Both the position numbers and the translations under genes were made by a program. Below the pieces are notes generated by a model that ran no database searches, was not told the origin of the DNA, and worked only from the letters and a program-made list of their open reading frames with translations. A DNA stretch of 64,000 nt from Alloacidobacterium dinghuense (lineage in GTDB: Bacteria; Acidobacteriota; Terriglobia; Terriglobales; Acidobacteriaceae), in the NCBI RefSeq assembly GCF_014274465.1, contig NZ_CP060394.1:2728001-2792000 (forward strand), written 5' to 3'. Below are positions 36,208-45,869 of this stretch, in pieces. The first letter of the stretch is position 1. Every line of letters starts with the position of its first letter.

Positions 36208-38319
36208 TTAGATTCCGCTCAATTCTTTCAACAACTCTTCGCTATCTCGCGTGGGCGGCTGGCACGCATTGCCCCGGCAGACGACCGCAAAGCTCGTCTC
36301 TTCTTCAAGCAACGGAAGTTGCGGCAACGTGTCTGCCAGCACAGGAGGAAGATTCACCCATGTTACCTGATTGCGTTGTATAGTAATGATGCTTTTGTTC
36401 ACCGCGTAGCGAGCGCTGGCAATAGTGGCCAGTTGTTGTGCCTGTTCATCATCGCCAATAACGACAACCTGGACCTGCGGCAGTAACAATCGCTCCAGCG
36501 CAAGCCCATAGGTGCCGGCGTACAAACCAAAATGCTCGACAACACCGCCGAAATGCTCGAGTGTATCTTCCGCTTTTTCACGAAAATCGGCGCGTCCGCT
36601 CAGCGCTTCGAGACGCAACAGCGCCGCTGCAGCAGCCGGATTGCCAGCAGGCGTCGGCGTATCCTGCAGCGGCTTGCGACGCGCTGATAGCGCACCCAGC
36701 ACTTCTCCTTCCGGCCTTTCTGTGTCGTAGAAGCCTCCGCCCGTCGAATCATAGAAGCGCTCCACCATCGCTTCGCCAATTTCCATAGCTGCTTTGTAGT
36801 AGCGAAGTTCTCCAGTGGATTGCCACCCATCGACGCACGCCAGCGCGAGAAAAGCATAGTCGTCCAGAACACCGGCCACCCGCTGCCGGGCCTGCTTTTG
36901 ATCTGAGTACGCGATGACGTGCGCTAACCCGGAATCCTTATCCCATCCCTCGCATAGGATCCGATCCAGCGTCTTCAGCGCGAAGTCGCGTGGAGCCGCG
37001 ATCTGCAGCACATGCGCAGCCTCAAGATAGGCCGAGACAGCAAGCGCATTCCAGCTTGTATAAACGGTTTTGTCCACGAACGGCGTGGGCCGCGTCAATC
37101 GCGCAGCGTAGAGCTTTTTCTGCGCTGATGCCAAGTCGTTTCGAACACCTTCGACGCTACGCGACAGCCTCTGTGTAACGTCCTCGACGGTGTACTTCAC
37201 ATGCAGCACATTCTTTTTCGGATCGTGGTGCATGTCTCCCATCTCGCCGATATCGAAATAAATTCCCACCACCGCCAACTCATTTTCAGTTAGAACAGCC
37301 GCCGCTTCTTCCTTCGTCCATGTGAAATAGTCGCCATCGTCATCGAACGATACGTCCGCGTCCTGCGACGCATAAAAGCCCCCGTGCTCGCGGTCGGTAA
37401 GCCATTCATCCATCCAGCGCATCATGTCCTTGGCGACACGCGCGAACTCCGGGTCCACAAATGTCTGGAACGCATGCACGTAGTTCTTCAGCAGTTCCGC
37501 ATTGTCATACAGCATCTTTTCGAAATGCGGCACCACCCAGCGCTCATCAACGGAATAGCGGTGAAACCCTCCGCCAAGGTGATCGTAGATACCGCCGGAA
37601 GCCATCTTCTTGAGCGTCACGGTCGCGGCTTCCTTCGCTCTCTCGTTACCGGTGCGCGCGGCCACGTCAATCAATAGATCGAGCGCAGCCGGATGCGGGA
37701 ATTTCGGCTGCGTGCCAAAGCCGCCGTGACGCGGATCGAATTGGCTCACGGCGCTTGCAACCAGCTTATCTGCCAGTTCCAGACTCAGCGAACTGCTGCG
37801 TCCGGAAAAGCTCTCGCCATGCTCGATCGCAGCCACAACGCTGCCCGCTGTTTCCAGAGCGTCGCCACGCTTTGTCGTCCACACATCGGCGAGTGTTCGC
37901 AGCACGCGCTCAAACCCCGGACGCCCGTAACGGTCGTCGCGCGGAAAGTACGTCCCTCCGAAAAACGGCATCCCCTCTGGAGTCAGAATCGCCGTCAGCG
38001 GCCAGCCGCCCTGTCCGCTCATAGCCTGCACCGCAGCCTGATAGCGGCTGTCCACATCGGGGCGCTCATCGCGGTCGACCTTCACCGCCACAAAATGTTG
38101 ATTGATGACCTGCGCGAGCGAAGCGTCTTCATACGACTCGCGATCCATTACATGGCACCAGTGACACCAGACCGCGCCAATATCGAGCAGAATCGGCTTG
38201 TCTTCTTTCGCCGCGAGCGCAAACGCTTCCGGTGACCACTCGTGCCACTTCACCGGCTGATGCATGGCAGAGCGCAGATACGAAGACGCAGCATGTTCGA
38301 GGGAGTTGTATTCACTCAT
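36208..38319 (-). CDS. YyaL/SPATA20-like thioredoxin-domain protein (DUF255)
   Basis: The 703-residue protein begins with a thioredoxin-like domain containing the WCHWCHVM motif (residues 51-58) and NQHFVAVKVDRDERPDVDSRY. It continues with a large alpha/alpha-toroid domain resembling N-acylglucosamine 2-epimerase folds (GGIYDHLGGGFHRYSVDERWVVPHFEKMLYDNA). No signal peptide, so cytoplasmic. Proteins of this family are widespread but the reaction is unknown; redox-linked modification is a guess from the CxxC. Confidence 0.93.
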   Translation of the reverse strand: MSEYNSLEHAASSYLRSAMHQPVKWHEWSPEAFALAAKEDKPILLDIGAVWCHWCHVMDRESYEDASLAQVINQHFVAVKVDRDERPDVDSRYQAAVQAMSGQGGWPLTAILTPEGMPFFGGTYFPRDDRYGRPGFERVLRTLADVWTTKRGDALETAGSVVAAIEHGESFSGRSSSLSLELADKLVASAVSQFDPRHGGFGTQPKFPHPAALDLLIDVAARTGNERAKEAATVTLKKMASGGIYDHLGGGFHRYSVDERWVVPHFEKMLYDNAELLKNYVHAFQTFVDPEFARVAKDMMRWMDEWLTDREHGGFYASQDADVSFDDDGDYFTWTKEEAAAVLTENELAVVGIYFDIGEMGDMHHDPKKNVLHVKYTVEDVTQRLSRSVEGVRNDLASAQKKLYAARLTRPTPFVDKTVYTSWNALAVSAYLEAAHVLQIAAPRDFALKTLDRILCEGWDKDSGLAHVIAYSDQKQARQRVAGVLDDYAFLALACVDGWQSTGELRYYKAAMEIGEAMVERFYDSTGGGFYDTERPEGEVLGALSARRKPLQDTPTPAGNPAAAAALLRLEALSGRADFREKAEDTLEHFGGVVEHFGLYAGTYGLALERLLLPQVQVVVIGDDEQAQQLATIASARYAVNKSIITIQRNQVTWVNLPPVLADTLPQLPLLEEETSFAVVCRGNACQPPTRDSEELLKELSGI

Positions 38320-38369
38320 CCCTTAAAGTCTATCGTCTTACATGAAGCACGACCAAAAGAGCAGAGTCC

Positions 38370-39383
38370 TCAGCCGACCAGCCGCCGCGCAATCTGCACA
38401 TATAGATCCACGGCTTCCAAAAGTTCGCGCTTGGCCAGCTTTTCATGCGGAGTGTGCGCCACATGAATCGATCCGGGGCCAAGCAACACGGGCTCACCCC
38501 AGTTCAACAGAGCAGGAATATCCGTCGTGAACGCAGCAACCATTGTCGGCAGGCCATCCAATTGCCGCATGCGAATAAAAGGAAGATCAAGTGTGAAGTG
38601 AACCTCTGCCAGATCGCCCACGGCATCGAGAATCGCTGTGCGCACCGGTTCGGACGGACCAACCAGACGCACCAGCATCTGCGCTTCCGCATGGTCCGCA
38701 ATCACATTCGTAGCACGCCCGCCTTCGAGCAAACCGATATTCAGATTGCACGGTCCCACGCCTTCCGTCACGGGCATCGGAATCGCCAGGACTCGATCCA
38801 GTGCCTCAACCAGCTTGTGAATTGCGCTCTCACCCAGTTCCGGATACGCCGAATGGGCCATCTTTCCTTTCGCGCGGATCAGCACACGCAATGCACCCTT
38901 CGATGCAATCGCCAATCGATTATCCGTAGGCTCGCCGTTGATCAGAAATCTGCTGCCCTTCGGTTGCGTATTCGCAAGCTTGGCGCCGCCCGAATCGCGC
39001 TCTTCACCAACGACAAAGAGCAGCCCGACCTTCACGCCGTCTTCACGCAAGCGCTCTGCCGCGGCGATCTGCGCCGCAATGATCCCCTTTGCATCGCAAG
39101 CTCCACGTCCGTAGATGTTCAGGTCGTCTTCACTGCTGGGAATAAACGGCGGCACTGTATCCAGGTGCGTCGAGAGAACAACATCCGGCGTCTGCTTCAC
39201 AACTCCGGCGTACACGTTGAATCGCTCTCCTTTGTTCTCCGGCTGGTCAACCGGTGTTGTTTCGACAGCAAAATTACGCCCCGCGAGAAACTCCGCAAGA
39301 AATGCACCCACCGCCCCTTCGTTATAGGTAATCGATTCGATGTCGATCAGTCTGCGCGTCAGTTGAATCGGATCAAGCGTCAT
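38370..39383 (-). CDS. M20-family zinc metallopeptidase (ArgE/DapE type)
   Basis: The 337-residue protein has the M20 ligand set: His in LSTHLDTVPP, Asp in GRGACDAKG, the Glu pair in VGEERDSGG, the acidic NGEPTDN and His in VAHTPHEK. A dimerisation domain lies between (about 165-280). It should cleave N-acyl or dipeptide amide bonds, for example deacylation in arginine or lysine biosynthesis, but the substrate is not clear. I start it at the ATG 39381-39383 (MTLDPIQLTRRL); the longer open frame would overlap the divergent hydrolase gene and has a non-protein-like sequence. Confidence 0.88.
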   Translation of the reverse strand: MTLDPIQLTRRLIDIESITYNEGAVGAFLAEFLAGRNFAVETTPVDQPENKGERFNVYAGVVKQTPDVVLSTHLDTVPPFIPSSEDDLNIYGRGACDAKGIIAAQIAAAERLREDGVKVGLLFVVGEERDSGGAKLANTQPKGSRFLINGEPTDNRLAIASKGALRVLIRAKGKMAHSAYPELGESAIHKLVEALDRVLAIPMPVTEGVGPCNLNIGLLEGGRATNVIADHAEAQMLVRLVGPSEPVRTAILDAVGDLAEVHFTLDLPFIRMRQLDGLPTMVAAFTTDIPALLNWGEPVLLGPGSIHVAHTPHEKLAKRELLEAVDLYVQIARRLVG

Positions 39384-39477
39384 CGTGTCCCAGAATACCC
39401 CAACCTCGCTCGCCTCCCGGTGAATCCGCCTTGTTCCGCTCGTTTGACCGACGGCTTGGCTACAATACTTGAGAAAC

Positions 39478-40155
39478 ATGACAACGATCTCTTCCGGCTC
39501 CGCAGTGCTACGCACAATCGACGACCTGCGCGGCCCCGCAGGCAGGCTCGAAGCTCTATTGAACACCGGCTCAAGCGATGCTCCATACGCTGCCCTCGTT
39601 TGCCATCCGCATCCGCTCGGCGGCGGGACGATGCACAACAAGGTCGTCTACCACGCCATGAAGGCGCTCCAGTCCTTTGGATTGCCGGTGCTGCGATTCA
39701 ACTTCCGCGGTATCGGATTAAGCGAAGGCTCGCATGATGGACACGAAGAACGAAGTGATGTTCAGGCGGCTCTCGACTGGCTGGAACGCGAATACCACCT
39801 TCCCATTCTGTTTGCCGGATTCTCCTTTGGCGCAGCCATGGGTCTGCAAGCCTGCTGCGGCGACGAGCGCGTCAAAGGACTGATCGCTCTGGGATTGCCC
39901 GTTCAAGCCGAGGGTCGCGACTATCACTACCGTTTCCTGCCTTCGTGTCCGCAACCGAAGCTCTTTATCAGCGGCGCGCGCGATCAATATGGACCACAGT
40001 TGCGGGTCGAAGATGTTGTTCACTCCGCAAAACAGCCCGCAGAGCTAGTGTGGATCGATGATGCGGATCACTTCTTCGTAGGTAAACTGGATCAGGTCCA
40101 GCTTGCCATTCGCAACTGGGTGCAAATGCATTTTCTTCCTGCCAGAGTCTCATGA
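39478..40155 (+). CDS. Alpha/beta hydrolase with intact triad
   Basis: The 225-residue enzyme has the short alpha/beta-hydrolase fold (CHPHPLGGGTMHNKV, LRFNFRGIGLSEGSHDG) with nucleophile Ser in AGFSFGAA, Asp in SGARDQYGP and His in DDADHFF. Similar proteins are called dienelactone-hydrolase-like or DUF-type esterases; the substrate is unknown. The ATG at 39478 is about 12 bases after a TACAAT that could be a -10, so the leader would be very short. It overlaps the glycerate kinase gene by four bases (ATGA), hence one operon. Confidence 0.85.
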   Translation: MTTISSGSAVLRTIDDLRGPAGRLEALLNTGSSDAPYAALVCHPHPLGGGTMHNKVVYHAMKALQSFGLPVLRFNFRGIGLSEGSHDGHEERSDVQAALDWLEREYHLPILFAGFSFGAAMGLQACCGDERVKGLIALGLPVQAEGRDYHYRFLPSCPQPKLFISGARDQYGPQLRVEDVVHSAKQPAELVWIDDADHFFVGKLDQVQLAIRNWVQMHFLPARVS

Positions 40156-41531
40156 CCCCCGAAACCGGCCCGAAACTCGAAGAGCTCCACTCGGCAGCGC
40201 AAAGTATGTTTCTGCATGCGCTCGACGCGTGCGACATCGGCAAGGCATTCGATCGTCATCTCCACTTCGATGGCACAACTCTGATCCGCCATCCATCGGC
40301 AGCGCTGAAGCCTGTCTCCATCCCGCTCGATCGATATAAGAAGGTATTTGTCATTTCCTTTGGCAAGGCGGCCATGACCATGCTCGACGCTCTGATCGAG
40401 CGGTTGCCAAAGAAAATTCACCTGCGTGGCGTCTGTTGCGCACCCGTAACACCGAAGAAGAGAAACTGGCGTATCCGGTACTTCACCGGTGGCCATCCTC
40501 TTCCCAACGAAGATTCTTTCGCAGCCGCAGAAGCCACGCTCAAGCTCCTCAAGCGGGCTCGCAAGGATACCTTCGTATTCTTTCTCATTAGCGGCGGCGG
40601 CTCCGCCATGCTCGAATTGCCGCGCAACCAGAAGATTTCACTCGACGATACGATTGCCTTTCACGAGACGCTCATCGCATCCGGCGCCTCCATCACTGAG
40701 ATCAATACCATCCGAAAATATTTCTCCGCTGTAAAAGGCGGACGCCTCGCGCTGGCTGCGCCCGAAGCAGAAAAGCTCTCGCTGCTTCTCGCCGACGTGC
40801 CTCTCAAGGATCTTGGTTCGGTTGCTTCATCACCCACACTGCCCAATCAATCAACCCTTGAGGACTGCCGCGAAGTCTTGGCACGATTTCATCTGCTCGA
40901 AAAATTTCCGCCCTCCGTGCGCACCTATTTCGAATCGCTCTCGTCTGACGTTGCCGCCGAAACACACGGCCCGATTGCGGACGAGGCATTCCGTCACACG
41001 CAATTTGACACTCTGCTGTCGAACCACGATTTCCTGAACGCAGCCCGCGACCGCGCGCAGGAACTCGGCTTCCGCGTAGTCATCGACAACGCCTGTGATG
41101 ACTGGGATTATGCCGATGCATCTCGCTATTTGCTGAAGCGCTTTCATGAGCTTCGCGCTCAGCATCCAAGGCTGTGCCTGCTCTCAAGCGGTGAAGTGAC
41201 GGTCCAGCTCGGCCCGCAGCCTGGATGTGGCGGACGCAATCAGCAGTTCGCGCTCGCGTCAGCCTTTGACCTTGCCAGGTACGAAGGTCAGCCGCTCGTA
41301 GTCCTCAGCGCCGGATCCGACGGCATCGACGGCAACAGCCCTGCTGCCGGTGCCATCGTGGATACGACGACCATAGCGCGCGCCCGCGAATTCCACTTCG
41401 ATCCGGAAGGGAATCTAGTCCGGTTCGATACTTGCCCCCTCTTCACCGCCCTCGGCGACACGATCATCACCGGACCAACAGGCAATAATCTTCGCGACCT
41501 TCGCATTCTGCTTGCCTCTCGCGACGAGTAA
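40152..41531 (+). CDS. Glycerate 2-kinase (GckA/MOFRL family)
   Basis: The 459-residue protein has the DUF4147 N-terminal domain (VISFGKAAMTMLDAL, GGHPLPNEDS, FLISGGGSAMLELP, NTIRKYFSAVKGGRLA) and the C-terminal MOFRL domain (LLSSGEVTVQLGPQPGCGGRNQQFALASA, SAGSDGIDGNSPAAGAIVD). It phosphorylates D-glycerate to 2-phosphoglycerate with ATP, feeding C2/C3 acids into glycolysis. It is coupled by ATGA overlap to the hydrolase gene upstream. Length is normal for the family. Confidence 0.93.
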   Translation: MTPETGPKLEELHSAAQSMFLHALDACDIGKAFDRHLHFDGTTLIRHPSAALKPVSIPLDRYKKVFVISFGKAAMTMLDALIERLPKKIHLRGVCCAPVTPKKRNWRIRYFTGGHPLPNEDSFAAAEATLKLLKRARKDTFVFFLISGGGSAMLELPRNQKISLDDTIAFHETLIASGASITEINTIRKYFSAVKGGRLALAAPEAEKLSLLLADVPLKDLGSVASSPTLPNQSTLEDCREVLARFHLLEKFPPSVRTYFESLSSDVAAETHGPIADEAFRHTQFDTLLSNHDFLNAARDRAQELGFRVVIDNACDDWDYADASRYLLKRFHELRAQHPRLCLLSSGEVTVQLGPQPGCGGRNQQFALASAFDLARYEGQPLVVLSAGSDGIDGNSPAAGAIVDTTTIARAREFHFDPEGNLVRFDTCPLFTALGDTIITGPTGNNLRDLRILLASRDE

Positions 41532-41645
41532 GTCGCGGCGACGCTCGAAGAGTTGCCGGAGAATGATCCGTAGCTGAATCAATCTAAGCTGCTACAGGCA
41601 TGCGGTATTCTGGAAGCATTAGCCGTTCGGAAAAGGAGAAGCAAC

Positions 41646-41744
41646 TTGGCTCTGTTCGTTATTGGTACCTTCGCGACCATTTTTGTAGTGGGAATTCTGT
41701 GGGCCACCAGCCGCAAGGCAGACGATCACTCGCACGAGGCTTAG
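41646..41744 (+). CDS. Predicted 32-residue single-helix membrane microprotein
   Basis: A TTG at 41646 with AAAAGGAG seven to nine bases upstream opens a 32-codon frame ending at TAG 41742-41744. The product has one hydrophobic helix (LFVIGTFATIFVVGILWA) and a charged tail rich in Arg, Lys, Asp and His (SRKADDHSHEA). The strong ribosome site, clean helix and lack of any other gene in 41532-41740 support it. Its stop codon overlaps the stop of the converging hydrolase gene. It resembles the small accessory subunits of membrane complexes in size only. Confidence 0.55.
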   Translation: MALFVIGTFATIFVVGILWATSRKADDHSHEA

Positions 41745-42652
41745 AGAGTAGATCGAACAAGTTGCGGCCCATGCGCCGCCTCACTGCGGTCGATTTTCCT
41801 GAGAAAAGCGTTCGCCACATCTGAAAATGCGATCGGAGCCTCGTCGTGCGGGAGGTGCCCTACACCGGGGAGGATCACCATCTCTGCGCGAGGAAGCACC
41901 TTTTCGAGCTGGCGGCCTGATTCCAGACTGACCGCCCGATCGCGTGTCCCCCACATCAGCAGGGTCGGCACATCACGCAGTTTTTCCAGCGAAGCCCCAA
42001 GCTCGCGCATATCCTCGAACCAGCTATCCAGAATATTCAGCACGTGCTGCACGGTTCCCGGAACACGCAGCGAGCTCATATAGCGCTCCAATGCTTCTTG
42101 CCGAACGAGCTTGCTGTTCCCATACATGCGACCCAGCGCCAGTTCCTGCAGTTTTTCCGGCAGATTCGGAACTTGGTTTGCGAACCACCGCCCCAGCGGA
42201 GTCCGGTAGAAATGCACCATCGGATCACCTAGGAGAGAAAACGGATTAGCCGGAGCGTGCAACAACAGGCTGCGCACCCTTTCCGGATGACGCGCCGCCA
42301 GCATCATCGCCACGGCGCCCCCATGCGACGTTCCCATGATGTCCGCCCGGCCAATGCCCACTTCGTCAAGGAAAGTCGCCATGCGATCGGCATGCGCACG
42401 CAGGCTTGCGTCAAGACCCGGCACGCGGTCCGACCGTCCGATCCCGAACGAATCGACGGCGTAGACGAACGAATCCTGCCCCAGCCTTGAAAGGCAGGGA
42501 TACCAGGCATGTGCCGATCCCAGAAGTCCATGCAGAAGAAGGAGAGACGGACCATTGCCCGTTGTAAGGCAATACATCCTGTGTCCGTTGACCGGGACCG
42601 AAATCTCATTGACTCGCGGATCGTCCGCCAGTATCCAGCTTGCTAATGCCAT
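41741..42652 (-). CDS. Alpha/beta hydrolase
   Basis: The 303-residue protein is a classic alpha/beta hydrolase with the oxyanion HG (LLLHGLLGSAHAW), nucleophile Ser in MGTSHGGAVA, Asp in WGTRDRAVS and His in PGVGHLPHDEAP. A cap of about 60 residues (GDPMVHFYRTPLGRWFANQVPNL) precedes the Asp. It resembles carboxylesterase or epoxide-hydrolase-like enzymes, but the substrate is unknown. No signal peptide. Confidence 0.87.
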   Translation of the reverse strand: MALASWILADDPRVNEISVPVNGHRMYCLTTGNGPSLLLLHGLLGSAHAWYPCLSRLGQDSFVYAVDSFGIGRSDRVPGLDASLRAHADRMATFLDEVGIGRADIMGTSHGGAVAMMLAARHPERVRSLLLHAPANPFSLLGDPMVHFYRTPLGRWFANQVPNLPEKLQELALGRMYGNSKLVRQEALERYMSSLRVPGTVQHVLNILDSWFEDMRELGASLEKLRDVPTLLMWGTRDRAVSLESGRQLEKVLPRAEMVILPGVGHLPHDEAPIAFSDVANAFLRKIDRSEAAHGPQLVRSTL

Positions 42653-43040
42653 CGAAAACCCTCGGCCAGACTCCGCGTACGCTCCAGCAGCCCAGCAAAT
42701 TCACAAAATATTAAACTAATTTTTAAGACAAGTGTATGACCCAAAAAGATGCCTTTTATGTCCACAGTTCCAAATACCAGCCGCAGGACCCGATTTGCAC
42801 AGGATGAAAGGCGTTTTAAGCTTCAAACCGCCTATGGTTTTCCATAGCAAGATACCGAAAATTTCATCCCAAATACGCTAACCCTCGTCACACGTGTAAT
42901 TTCGATCTTCACGAAATTCCGTATCTTACCCAAAATCAAGGGTATACTGGACAGCGGGGCATGTAAGCCATCGTAGGCTCGCGATGGCAGTTCAGTTGCA
43001 TGGTATCGATTGCACACGCTCTATTCATTGAACCGCACAC
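42653..43040. other. Intergenic region upstream of the sensor kinase
   Basis: This 388-base interval is AT-richer than its surroundings. It should carry divergent promoters for the hydrolase and the sensor kinase; TATACT at about 42942 may be a -10. Two short inverted repeats are visible: TTTCG with CGAAA near 42900-42916, and GCCATCG with CGATGGC near 42968-42989. I found no gene or recognised structured RNA. Confidence 0.4.
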
Positions 43041-45869
43041 ATGGAAAGGCCGCTACAAACCCGGATTACGGTTCTCCTCCTGGCGCTTTTCACAGTAGCT
43101 GCGACGGTTTTTGCGGCCTTTAATTTCATCCAGGAAAATAACTACCAGCTCCCGACTGACGGTGTCTGGTGGGTGGAGGCATCCGGCGGTCTCGAAGCCC
43201 AGCGCGTCCTGGCCAACAGCCCCGCCCAGAAGGCGGGTATCAAGACCGGCGACCTGATCGTCCAGGCAAATGACCATCCGCTGCCGCGGTACGCATCGCT
43301 GGTGCGGGAGATGGTGCGCACCGGCGCTTACGGTACTATCCGTTACTCGGTCATCCGCTCCGGGGTCCGGCTTCCCGAAGTGCCGCTGATTCTCGACCCC
43401 CTCGACCGCAGCAACAATCAGGGCTTCCGTCTCATCGCGCTGGTCTATCTCGGCATCGGTCTCTACGTCCTCTTCCGACGCTGGACGGCGCCGCACGCGA
43501 CTCATTTCTACATCTTCTGCCTTGCGTCGTTCACGCTCTATGCCTTCAAATACACCGGCAAGCTGAACGCTCTTGACCAGGTCATTTTCTGGGGCAACAT
43601 TATCGCCGGAGCCCTGCAGCCCGCGCTCTTCCTGCACTTTGCTGTGGCCTTTTCAGATAGCCGGCGCATTCACCGCTGGCTGATAGGTGTCGCGTATCTT
43701 CCGGCCTGCCTGGTGATCGGGCTGCAGGTCACCGCCATCCAGCTTTGGTCCGCAACTGCGCTGCTGCAGCACCGCCTTGACCAATTCACCATCGGCTACC
43801 AGGCCCTCTATTATGTTCTGGCCGCGATCATCTTCTTCGTCAACTATCAACGTGAGGACCAACCGCTGCGGCGCCAGCAACTTAAATGGCTCACGCGCGG
43901 AACTGTGCTGGCCATCGCGCCATTCACAATCCTCTATGCCATTCCGTTTCTGGCCGACGCGCAGATCCCGGACCTCCTGACCAAGGTAGCAGTCCTGGCC
44001 CTCGTCTTTCTGCCGCTGACCTTCAGCTGGGCCATCATCCGTTACCGGCTCATGGATACTGACCTCATCTTCAAGCGGGGTGTCTCCTACACGCTCGCAA
44101 CGGCCGCTCTCGTGGCGCTGTATTTCGGGCTGGTCGCCCTTGCCGGTGAAGTTGTCCGCAATCGACTGCCCAGCTTCGGGCTCTGGGGACTCGTAGCCGC
44201 CATCATCATCACCGCCCAGCTCTTCGACCCCTTAAAGCGCGGCATCCAGGAATGGGTTGACCGCGCCTTCGATCGCAAACGCTTCGACTACCGCGAAACA
44301 TTGATCGAGTTCGGACGCGGCCTCAGCTCTCAGACTGACCTCGATGCTCTGCTGAACTCCATCGTGGAGCGTCTGCCGCACACCCTGCTGGTTTCGCGCG
44401 TCGCAGTCATACTCACGGAGAAAACAGGCGAATACCGACTGGCAGCTGGTCATGGATTACAGCCATCCGTCCTCGATGGCAGCCAAGCGCTCAATCTCAC
44501 TTTTCTTGATTTCGACCAGCCCGACGCCGGTTCGCACATCTTTCTTGAAAACCCGCAGCAGGCTCTGCATTTAACCGACAGCGAGCGCCGCACAACAGCA
44601 CTGCTCGACCTGAACTACTATCTGCCCTGTCGCCTGCAAGACCGCACCATCGCAGTCATCGGACTTGGCCGCACCAGCGAAGGCGATTTCCTTTCGAGCG
44701 AGGACATGGAGCTGCTCGAATCGCTGGCCGGCTACATCGGCATCGCCATCCAGAACGCCCGCCTTTATCAGAGCCTCGAACAGAAGATCTCCGAATACGA
44801 ACGCCTCAAGGAATTCAACGAGAATATCGTCGAATCAATCAACGTCGGTATCCTCGCCGTCGATCTCGAAGACCGCATCGAGAGTTGGAATGCGCAGATG
44901 GAGGTCTTCTGTGCTCTGCCGCGCCGTGAGGCTCTCGGCAAGCGCATTTCAGAAGTCTTTCCCCCAACCTTCATGCATGAGTTCCATCGCGTCAAGAACG
45001 ATGCAGGCGTGCACAATCTCTACAAGTTCCGCCTGGAGATGCGCGAGGGTGAGGCCCGCACGGCCAATATCGCGATTGCGCCGCTCATCGCCCGCAATTT
45101 CCAAACCGTTGGCCGAATCATCCTTCTCGACGACATCACCGAGCGCACCGAACTCGAAGTGCAACTCAGCCAGGCCGAAAAGATGTCTTCGATCGGTCTC
45201 CTTGCCGCGGGAGTCGCGCACGAAGTCAACACACCGCTCGCAGTCATCTCGTCCTACACGCAGATGCTTGCGAAACAGCTGCGCGGTGACGAGCGGCTCT
45301 CTCCATTGCTGGAGAAAATTACTTCCCAGACATTTCGCGCCTCAGAGATCGTCAACAACCTGCTCAATTTTTCGCGCACCAGCAGCACGGAATTCCGCGA
45401 AACCGACCTGAATGCGATCATCCGCGAAACGCTCACCCTGTTGGAACATCAGTTCAAGACCGCACAGGTCAAAACTGAGCTTGCCCTCGGTGAAAAGCTT
45501 CCGCCAATCCTTGGCAACTCCGGCAAACTGCAGCAGGTCTTCCTCAATCTGTTTCTCAACGCCAAGGATGCGATGACAGGCGGGGGAACGCTGCGCATCG
45601 CCACCGAAGCCAACGGACTCATCGGCGTTTCCATCTCTGACAGTGGCTCCGGCATCGCGCCCGAGCACTTGCAGCGCATCTACGATCCGTTTTTCACCAC
45701 CAAAGGCGCCCCCAAGCATGGCCAGCGCCGCGGTACCGGCCTTGGCCTCGCCGTTACTTACGGCATCATTCAGGAGCACGCCGGAAAAATTCACGTTGAA
45801 AGCCAGGTAGGAACAGGCACGACATTTCTCCTCGAATTCCCCATGTTAAGGAAACCAGCGCATGTCTGA
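43041..45869 (+). CDS. Sensor histidine kinase with PDZ, GAF and PAS domains
   Basis: The 942-residue protein has an N-terminal helix (7-26) and then a PDZ-like domain outside the membrane (about 45-115: VWWVEASGGLEAQRVLANSPAQKAGIKTGDLIVQAN). About seven or eight membrane helices follow (130-400), then a GAF domain (about 435-590), a PAS domain (about 600-715) and HisKA with phospho-accepting His727 in AAGVAHEVNTPL. The ATPase domain at the end carries NLFLNAKDAM, DSGSGI and GTGLGL. It overlaps the response regulator gene by eight bases, so they form one two-component pair. A PDZ domain suggests sensing of exported proteins or peptide ends. Confidence 0.92.
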   Translation: MERPLQTRITVLLLALFTVAATVFAAFNFIQENNYQLPTDGVWWVEASGGLEAQRVLANSPAQKAGIKTGDLIVQANDHPLPRYASLVREMVRTGAYGTIRYSVIRSGVRLPEVPLILDPLDRSNNQGFRLIALVYLGIGLYVLFRRWTAPHATHFYIFCLASFTLYAFKYTGKLNALDQVIFWGNIIAGALQPALFLHFAVAFSDSRRIHRWLIGVAYLPACLVIGLQVTAIQLWSATALLQHRLDQFTIGYQALYYVLAAIIFFVNYQREDQPLRRQQLKWLTRGTVLAIAPFTILYAIPFLADAQIPDLLTKVAVLALVFLPLTFSWAIIRYRLMDTDLIFKRGVSYTLATAALVALYFGLVALAGEVVRNRLPSFGLWGLVAAIIITAQLFDPLKRGIQEWVDRAFDRKRFDYRETLIEFGRGLSSQTDLDALLNSIVERLPHTLLVSRVAVILTEKTGEYRLAAGHGLQPSVLDGSQALNLTFLDFDQPDAGSHIFLENPQQALHLTDSERRTTALLDLNYYLPCRLQDRTIAVIGLGRTSEGDFLSSEDMELLESLAGYIGIAIQNARLYQSLEQKISEYERLKEFNENIVESINVGILAVDLEDRIESWNAQMEVFCALPRREALGKRISEVFPPTFMHEFHRVKNDAGVHNLYKFRLEMREGEARTANIAIAPLIARNFQTVGRIILLDDITERTELEVQLSQAEKMSSIGLLAAGVAHEVNTPLAVISSYTQMLAKQLRGDERLSPLLEKITSQTFRASEIVNNLLNFSRTSSTEFRETDLNAIIRETLTLLEHQFKTAQVKTELALGEKLPPILGNSGKLQQVFLNLFLNAKDAMTGGGTLRIATEANGLIGVSISDSGSGIAPEHLQRIYDPFFTTKGAPKHGQRRGTGLGLAVTYGIIQEHAGKIHVESQVGTGTTFLLEFPMLRKPAHV

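Noticed and set aside
38445-39737. 430-codon plus-strand frame across the M20 peptidase gene
   Set aside because: It is the reverse-strand shadow of a clear M20 peptidase and reads as Arg/His-rich nonsense.
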